Source of the DNA: Bacteroidales bacterium
Lineage (GTDB): Bacteria; Bacteroidota; Bacteroidia; Bacteroidales; P3
NCBI GenBank assembly: GCA_017647065.1
Contig: JAGCLI010000190.1
Span: 1 to 11,017, forward strand
Length of the DNA stretch: 11,017 bases
Direction of reading: 5' to 3'
Shown: piece by piece, positions 7,262-11,017 of the stretch
How the letters are laid out: each line of letters opens with the position of its first letter
How positions within the stretch are numbered: position 1 is the stretch's first letter
Made by a program: the position numbers and the translations under genes
Notes under the pieces: model-generated
The model's input: the letters and a program-made list of their open reading frames with translations, nothing else
What the model was told of the DNA's origin: nothing
Databases searched by the model: none

Positions 7262-8149
7262 ATGCCCTCTTTCGTAAAAGATAAAATATTATTTATTGTT
7301 AATCCAATATCTGGTGTAGGCAAACAAAGAAAGATAGAATCTGCTGTTGAGAAGTATCTTGATAAAGAGAAGTTTGACTATAAGATAGCTTACACATCTT
7401 ATCCACATCACGCAACGGCTATTGCTATTGCTTCGGTAATACGAGACTTTGATATAGTTGTTGCAGTAGGTGGAGATGGCTCAATAAATGATTGTGTAAA
7501 GGGATTATTCTCAACAGGAGCAATATTAGGAATTGTTCCAACGGGCAGTGGTAATGGATTGGCTCGTTGTTTGAATATTCCTCTTTCTATAAAAGAAGCA
7601 ATATTTGCTATAAATGATAAAAAAGTTATAGATATTGATACAATAAGCCTCAATAATACTGTTTTTGCCTCAATAGCAGGCATTGGGTTTGATGCACTTA
7701 TTGCAAAAGAATTTTCAAAAGTAAGTTCACGAGGTTTTCAACCGTATTTAAAATTGGTTTTGCAACATTACCCTAATTATATTCCCAAAAATTATAAATT
7801 AGAGATTGATGGAAGAATAGTAGAGACACAAGCTCTTTTTATAAGTTTTGCAAATTCAACACAATTTGGCTTTAACACAGAAGTAGCTCCACATGCAGAA
7901 TTGAATGATGGTTTATTAGATATAGTAGTTGTTAAAAAACCACCATTACCATTGCTTCCGTGGACAGCACAGTTGCTTTTTTTTAAAAATTTCGATATGT
8001 CCATTTACGTAAGTACTTATAAAGCAAGAAAAGTCAAAGTTTTTAATTCAGAAATATTAGGAATCAATATAGATGGTGAGTATATGGAGTTCCAAGATGA
8101 TTTAGAATTTGAAGTAATCCCATCATCATTAAAAGTAATTGTTAAATAA
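7262..8149 (+). CDS. Diacylglycerol kinase-type lipid kinase (YegS/DagK family)
   Basis: This 295-residue cytoplasmic protein has a complete DAGK catalytic domain. Visible motifs are IVNPISGVGK (12-21), the nucleotide-binding VGGDGSIND (69-77), PTGSGNGLAR (93-102), AGIGFDA (139-145), the C-terminal-lobe DGLLDIVVV (216-224) and IDGEYMEF (270-277). Members phosphorylate a lipid hydroxyl with ATP: diacylglycerol (DgkB), phosphatidylglycerol (YegS) or, in related enzymes, sphingoid bases. Length matches the usual 290-310 residues. The substrate cannot be read from sequence. The LtaS-like neighbour upstream, which would release diacylglycerol, favours diacylglycerol to phosphatidic acid, but many Bacteroidota make sphingolipids, so a sphingoid or other lipid is an open alternative. 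The ATG at 7262 places the NPxSG strand at the normal distance from the N-terminus. It is followed 6 bases later by the SUI1-like gene. Confidence 0.92.
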   Translation: MPSFVKDKILFIVNPISGVGKQRKIESAVEKYLDKEKFDYKIAYTSYPHHATAIAIASVIRDFDIVVAVGGDGSINDCVKGLFSTGAILGIVPTGSGNGLARCLNIPLSIKEAIFAINDKKVIDIDTISLNNTVFASIAGIGFDALIAKEFSKVSSRGFQPYLKLVLQHYPNYIPKNYKLEIDGRIVETQALFISFANSTQFGFNTEVAPHAELNDGLLDIVVVKKPPLPLLPWTAQLLFFKNFDMSIYVSTYKARKVKVFNSEILGINIDGEYMEFQDDLEFEVIPSSLKVIVK

Positions 8150-8155
8150 AAAAAT

Positions 8156-8497
8156 ATGAGTAAAAAAAATAGTAATAGAATAGGTGTTGTTTATTCAACT
8201 AATCCTGACTTTGAGTATGAGGAAATAGAGGAATTAGAAGAAGAAACTTTACCTAATAATCAGCAAAAGCTCTATGTGCAATTAGATAAAAAGCAAAGAG
8301 CAGGAAAACAAGTAACTCTTATTACGGGATTTGTGGGAAGAAGTGAGGATTTAGAGAAATTGGGCAAGGAATTAAAGAATAAATGTGGCGTTGGAGGAAG
8401 TGTGAAAAATAATGAAATACTTCTCCAAGGGGATTTTCGTCAAAAAGTTATTGATTACTTAGTTCAAAAAGATTATAAAGTAAAACAAAGAGGGTAA
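8156..8497 (+). CDS. yciH: SUI1/eIF1-like translation factor (YciH family)
   Basis: This 113-residue protein has a flexible acidic N-terminus (EYEEIEELEEETL, residues 20-32) and a SUI1 domain from about residue 38 to the end. The domain shows the signature elements: a basic stretch DKKQRAGKQVTLITGF (44-59), the LEKLGKELKNKCGVGGSVKN helix and loop (66-85), EILLQGDFRQKVIDYL (87-102), and a basic final strand. Eukaryotic eIF1 guards start-codon choice in the 40S scanning complex. Bacterial YciH can bind the 30S subunit and influence initiation fidelity, and in E. coli it has been linked to inhibiting translation in stress; the role in Bacteroidota is not established. It lies 6 bases after the lipid kinase and 6 bases before cinA, so it is almost certainly co-transcribed with both. 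Length matches bacterial homologues. Confidence 0.93.
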   Translation: MSKKNSNRIGVVYSTNPDFEYEEIEELEEETLPNNQQKLYVQLDKKQRAGKQVTLITGFVGRSEDLEKLGKELKNKCGVGGSVKNNEILLQGDFRQKVIDYLVQKDYKVKQRG

Positions 8498-8503
8498 ATT
8501 ATT

Positions 8504-9757
8504 ATGGTGCAAGTCGAAATCATAAATATCGGAGATGAACTCTTGATAGGGCAAGTTGTAAACACTAATGCAAGTCAAATGGCACAAAAGTTAAATTCAT
8601 ACGGCTTTAATGTGTTAGCTACAAGTGTTATTGGAGATAACAAAAATCAAATAAGAGAAAGTTTAGATATTGCCTTGAAAAGAGCAGACTGTGTTCTTAT
8701 AACAGGAGGACTTGGACCAACAAAAGATGATATTACAAAAAAAATATTAGCTGAATATTTCAATAGCGATTTAATAATAAACACAGAAGTAGAAGAGCAT
8801 GTAAAATCATATTTTACAAGAAAACAACTCCCTTTCACAGAAACAAATCGAGCACAAGCTTTAGTACCAGAAAAATGTAAGGTAATTTTTAATCCCGTTG
8901 GTACTGCACCAGGTATGTGTTTTGAAAAAAATGGTAAATTGATTGTTTCAATGCCAGGAGTGCCTTTTGAAATGAGGTTGATGATGGATAGAGTTATTGA
9001 AATCATGCAAACTTTTTTCAATCAACACACAAAAATTCTTCATAAAACGCTTTTATATGCTAATATAGGTGAGAGTTTTCTTTCAGATATGATTTGCGAT
9101 TTTGAAGATAACCTTCCTGATTATATTTCCTTAGCATATTTACCAAAAAGCAATACAATACGTCTAAGACTTACTGCAAAAACCGATGAAGATATTGATT
9201 TAGAAACAATACTTGATGAAAAATCAAAGCAACTTATAGCATTGACAAAGAATTACTTTATGGGATTTGAAATAGATAATGTTGCAACGATTTTAGGAGA
9301 GAGATTAAAATCACTAAACAAGACTTTATCTGTTGCAGAGAGCTGTTCGGGAGGATATATCTCTCATTTGATAACAGCAAATGCGGGGGCATCACAATAC
9401 TATAAAGGAGGAGTAACAGCATACGCTAATCAAACAAAAGAAAACATCTTAGGAGTAGAAAAAGATGTATTATTAAAATTTGGAGCTGTTAGCAAAGAAG
9501 TTGCAGAGCAGATGTCTGAGGGTGTAAAGAAAGCATTAAACACAGATTATTCTATTGCGACAACAGGAATTGCAGGTCCAGAAGGAGGAAGTGAAGAAAA
9601 ACCTGTTGGAACTGTGTGGATAAGTGTAGCATCAGATAAAAACAAAGTAGCCGAAAAGTATTTCTTCCCGACTACTCGCGATAATTTTATTGAAAGAGTT
9701 AGCAATCAAGCCTTGCTTATGCTAATAAAATTGATTAACGAAGAAAATCCGATTTAA
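8504..9757 (+). CDS. cinA: CinA: MoCF-like domain plus nicotinamide-nucleotide amidase
   Basis: This 417-residue protein is a full two-enzyme CinA. The N-terminal MoCF/COG1058 domain (about 4-170) contains IGDELLIGQVVNTN (9-22), ITGGLGPTKDD (66-76), NPVGTAPGM (130-138) and MPGVPFEM (150-157), a fold linked to ADP-ribose pyrophosphatase activity. A linking KH-like segment covers about 171-250. The C-terminal PncC domain (about 256-412) has the active-site loop AESCSGG (278-284), YKGGVTAYAN (300-309), TGIAGPEGGSEEKPVGTVW (354-372). PncC hydrolyses nicotinamide mononucleotide to nicotinate mononucleotide and ammonia, salvaging NAD breakdown product; in naturally competent bacteria CinA is also tied to transformation, which nothing here supports or excludes. 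The upstream stop codon region contains AGAGGG (8489-8494), a possible but probably chance Shine-Dalgarno site. It is the last gene of the plus-strand run. No hairpin terminator is visible after it. Confidence 0.96.
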   Translation: MVQVEIINIGDELLIGQVVNTNASQMAQKLNSYGFNVLATSVIGDNKNQIRESLDIALKRADCVLITGGLGPTKDDITKKILAEYFNSDLIINTEVEEHVKSYFTRKQLPFTETNRAQALVPEKCKVIFNPVGTAPGMCFEKNGKLIVSMPGVPFEMRLMMDRVIEIMQTFFNQHTKILHKTLLYANIGESFLSDMICDFEDNLPDYISLAYLPKSNTIRLRLTAKTDEDIDLETILDEKSKQLIALTKNYFMGFEIDNVATILGERLKSLNKTLSVAESCSGGYISHLITANAGASQYYKGGVTAYANQTKENILGVEKDVLLKFGAVSKEVAEQMSEGVKKALNTDYSIATTGIAGPEGGSEEKPVGTVWISVASDKNKVAEKYFFPTTRDNFIERVSNQALLMLIKLINEENPI

Positions 9758-9760
9758 TCT

Positions 9761-10624
9761 TTATAAGAAATTAGCGGACATTCCTGTTTTTCTTAAAGGA
9801 ATACAAAGGACAGGTGTTTTAGACAGACGAATTATTTCTCTACCTCTATCATCTATTCTAAATTCTTCGCTTTCATCTTTATTCATAACCATAACTATAT
9901 CTACATTTGCCTCAGGTGAGTTTGCATAGTTTATGATTTGTTCTGTAAAATCTTTACTACTCTTTAAGTTTTCAAAAATAAGCCAATCGCATTCAATACC
10001 TTTTGACTCTATAAACTCTTTTGTGGTTTCTCCTATTTTTTTTACTTTAAATGAAATTTCTTTTTCTTTATCCCAAACTCCAGAATACAGTGTTATTTTT
10101 GCATTATAGTACTTAGCCCATGCGATTGCGTCAGCTACTTTTTGGCGACTGCTTAAATAAAGTTCCAATGGAATTAAGATGTTTTTAATTTCTTTTTCTT
10201 GATAGCCTTGTTTTAAAGCTAAAATAGGGATATTTGTTAATCTTAGCAATTTATGAGTATTTGCTCCAATAACTTCTGTTGTTTCTTCATTTGAAACTAA
10301 AAGTATTATCAAATCTATGTTTTCTTCTTTGCAGAAATTGACTATTTCTTTGGAGATGTTTCCTTTTCTTACATGAGGAATAATTTCTAATCCAAAAGAA
10401 TTTTTAATCCTTTCTTTTATTAAAGGGAATTTTGACTCTACACAATTTTCAAGAGAGTTGTTATAGGAGTCAAAAAGACGACTAAAAAATCCATTTTCTT
10501 CAACAACGTTTAGCAAATGTAGAGAAGAATTTTTTGAAAATAGATGTTTGTAGCATTTTAAACACAAATTTAAAGATGTTTCGTTAAAATCGGTTACTAT
10601 TAAAATATTATCGTATAATTTCAT
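9761..10624 (-). CDS. Tandem universal stress protein (two Usp domains)
   Basis: This 287-residue cytoplasmic protein is built from two UspA-like domains: residues about 1-138 (opening YDNILIVTDFNETSLNLC, closing GANTHKLLRLTNIPILALK) and about 145-277 (opening IKNILIPLELYLSSRQKVADAI, closing DDRGREIIRLSKTPVLCIP). Both show the typical beta-alpha alternation, the start-strand Asp or equivalent, and the terminal 'PVL' strand. The ATP-binding signature of ATP-type Usps (GxxGx9G[S/T]) is not intact in either half: domain 1 retains one Gly (G120) and domain 2 retains G261 only. A UspA-type, non-nucleotide-binding form is therefore likely (inference). Such tandem Usps are common in Bacteroidota and are generally induced in stasis or stress, with no defined reaction. 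The gene is convergent with cinA (3-base gap) and divergent from guaB. Its ATG follows an A/T-only leader. Confidence 0.9.
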   Translation of the reverse strand: MKLYDNILIVTDFNETSLNLCLKCYKHLFSKNSSLHLLNVVEENGFFSRLFDSYNNSLENCVESKFPLIKERIKNSFGLEIIPHVRKGNISKEIVNFCKEENIDLIILLVSNEETTEVIGANTHKLLRLTNIPILALKQGYQEKEIKNILIPLELYLSSRQKVADAIAWAKYYNAKITLYSGVWDKEKEISFKVKKIGETTKEFIESKGIECDWLIFENLKSSKDFTEQIINYANSPEANVDIVMVMNKDESEEFRIDDRGREIIRLSKTPVLCIPLRKTGMSANFL

Positions 10625-10656
10625 ATTATAAAAAGTATTTAGTTATATAATTAAAA

Positions 10657-10683
10657 CAAATAAAATGCCGTAATGTTGTACAA
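10657..10683 (-). promoter_or_regulatory. Weak candidate promoter for the universal stress gene
   Basis: On the minus strand TTTATTTG (plus-strand 10657-10664) resembles the Bacteroidota -7 box TAnnTTTG with one mismatch, and a TTG (plus-strand 10681-10683) lies 16 bases further upstream, shorter than the usual spacing. It would give a leader of about 25 bases before the ATG at 10624. No better match was found between 10625 and 10860, but such AT-rich sequence yields near matches easily. Confidence 0.25.
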
Positions 10684-10921
10684 ATTAGCCAAAAAATCAA
10701 AAAAAAAGTAATTTACTAGAATGTTTAGTATTTTATAATGATGTTTTTGAACCGAATTTAAGGTATGTTTGTTATTTATTTTTACATTTTAATACGGAAT
10801 TATCTCTATAAAACTATATTTTATATTGTTTTGACAGACTTTTGTGATTTTTTCTGAATTTTAGGTAATCGTAAGAAAAGAAAGATTTTATCAACTTATT
10901 CCTTTTAGTATTAAAAATTAG

Positions 10922-10951
10922 TTGATTATTTCAAAAAAAATAGTATTTTTG
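10922..10951 (+). promoter_or_regulatory. Bacteroidota-type promoter upstream of guaB
   Basis: A -33 element TTG at 10922-10924 is followed after 19 bases by TATTTTTG at 10944-10951, an exact fit to the phylum's -7 consensus TAnnTTTG. The expected transcription start is near 10957-10958, leaving a leader of only about 16 bases before the ATG at 10974. There is therefore no room for a riboswitch or attenuator in the transcript from this promoter, and any regulation must act at the promoter or upstream of it. Confidence 0.75.
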
Positions 10952-10973
10952 CACGAAAATATATAGTTAAGAG

Positions 10974-11017
10974 ATGTTTTCAGATTCTAAAAAATTTGTA
11001 GGAGAGGGACTTACATA
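10974..11017 (+). CDS. guaB: Inosine-5'-monophosphate dehydrogenase, N-terminus (3' partial)
   Basis: Only 14 full codons are visible (MFSDSKKFVGEGLT) before the window ends in 'ta'. The run GEGLT followed by a probable Tyr matches the conserved start of bacterial IMP dehydrogenase, whose N-termini typically read EGLTYDDVLL at about residues 10-20. The enzyme oxidises IMP to XMP with NAD+, the committed step of guanine nucleotide synthesis. The strong promoter directly upstream fits a housekeeping gene. The call rests on a short match in the right position and would be settled by the next few codons. Confidence 0.7.
   Translation, partial: MFSDSKKFVGEGLT

Larger units (their letters stand above)
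10625..10973. other. AT-rich divergent intergenic spacer (349 bases)
   Basis: This is the only sizeable non-coding stretch. I see no open reading frame worth calling, no tRNA-like cloverleaf and no strong hairpin. It holds the guaB promoter at its right end and a weak candidate promoter for the stress protein at its left end. Minor structure: a 5-base inverted repeat TACTA/TAGTA at 10714-10718 and 10726-10730, and three copies of TAGTATT (10726, 10906, 10941). These are within what such AT-rich sequence can produce by chance. Confidence 0.8.

Noticed and set aside
8489..8494. AGAGGG as a Shine-Dalgarno site for cinA
   Set aside because: It encodes the last residues of the SUI1-like protein, the phylum rarely uses such sites, and the other genes in the run lack one.
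8647..9021. Minus-strand open frame of 124 codons inside cinA
   Set aside because: It lies opposite conserved CinA motifs, has no recognisable domain and is a shadow of the real gene. The other antisense frames in the plus-strand run were dismissed for the same reason.
10714..10730. Inverted repeat TACTA/TAGTA as a terminator or operator
   Set aside because: Arms of five AT-rich pairs are too weak for a terminator and too short to claim as an operator.
10834..10839. TTGACA resembling a sigma-70 -35 box
   Set aside because: No partner -10 or TAnnTTTG element is found at a suitable distance, and Bacteroidota promoters do not follow that consensus.

Overview
The window reads as ordinary chromosomal DNA of an AT-rich member of the Bacteroidota. 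Three things support this: a Bacteroidota-only type IX secretion (T9SS) C-terminal sorting domain on one protein, a GldB-type gliding/T9SS-associated lipoprotein, and a Bacteroidota-type promoter (TTG, 19 bases, TAnnTTTG) near the right edge. Start codons are mostly preceded by A/T-rich sequence rather than Shine-Dalgarno motifs, as is usual in this phylum. I cannot place the class or family. The T9SS cargo argues against Bacteroides itself, which generally lacks that system.

Bases 1-9757 hold nine plus-strand genes packed with gaps of at most 17 bases (one pair overlaps by one base), so they look like one long operon or a set of tightly linked ones. In order they are: a membrane zinc metallopeptidase of the YugP family (5' end outside the window), a membrane-anchored triple-PASTA protein, a secreted T9SS cargo protein, an RluD-type 23S rRNA pseudouridine synthase, a GldB-like lipoprotein, an LtaS/sulfatase-fold membrane phosphotransferase, a YegS/DagK-type lipid kinase, a SUI1/eIF1-like (YciH) factor, and a CinA protein with both MoCF-like and PncC domains. 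Themes are envelope (peptidase, PASTA, T9SS cargo, GldB, LtaS-like, lipid kinase) and translation or nucleotide repair (RluD, SUI1, CinA).

Bases 9761-10624 carry a tandem universal stress protein on the minus strand, convergent with cinA across only 3 bases. Bases 10625-10973 are a non-coding, very AT-rich divergent spacer that contains a clear promoter. The last 44 bases begin a new plus-strand gene whose first 14 residues match the start of IMP dehydrogenase (guaB).

I found no mobile element, CRISPR array, RNA gene, toxin-antitoxin or defence system, and no convincing previously undescribed system. The most interesting idea is functional coupling between the LtaS-like enzyme, which would release diacylglycerol, and the lipid kinase encoded 8 bases downstream, which could recycle it. 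This is a Gram-negative lineage not known to make lipoteichoic acid.
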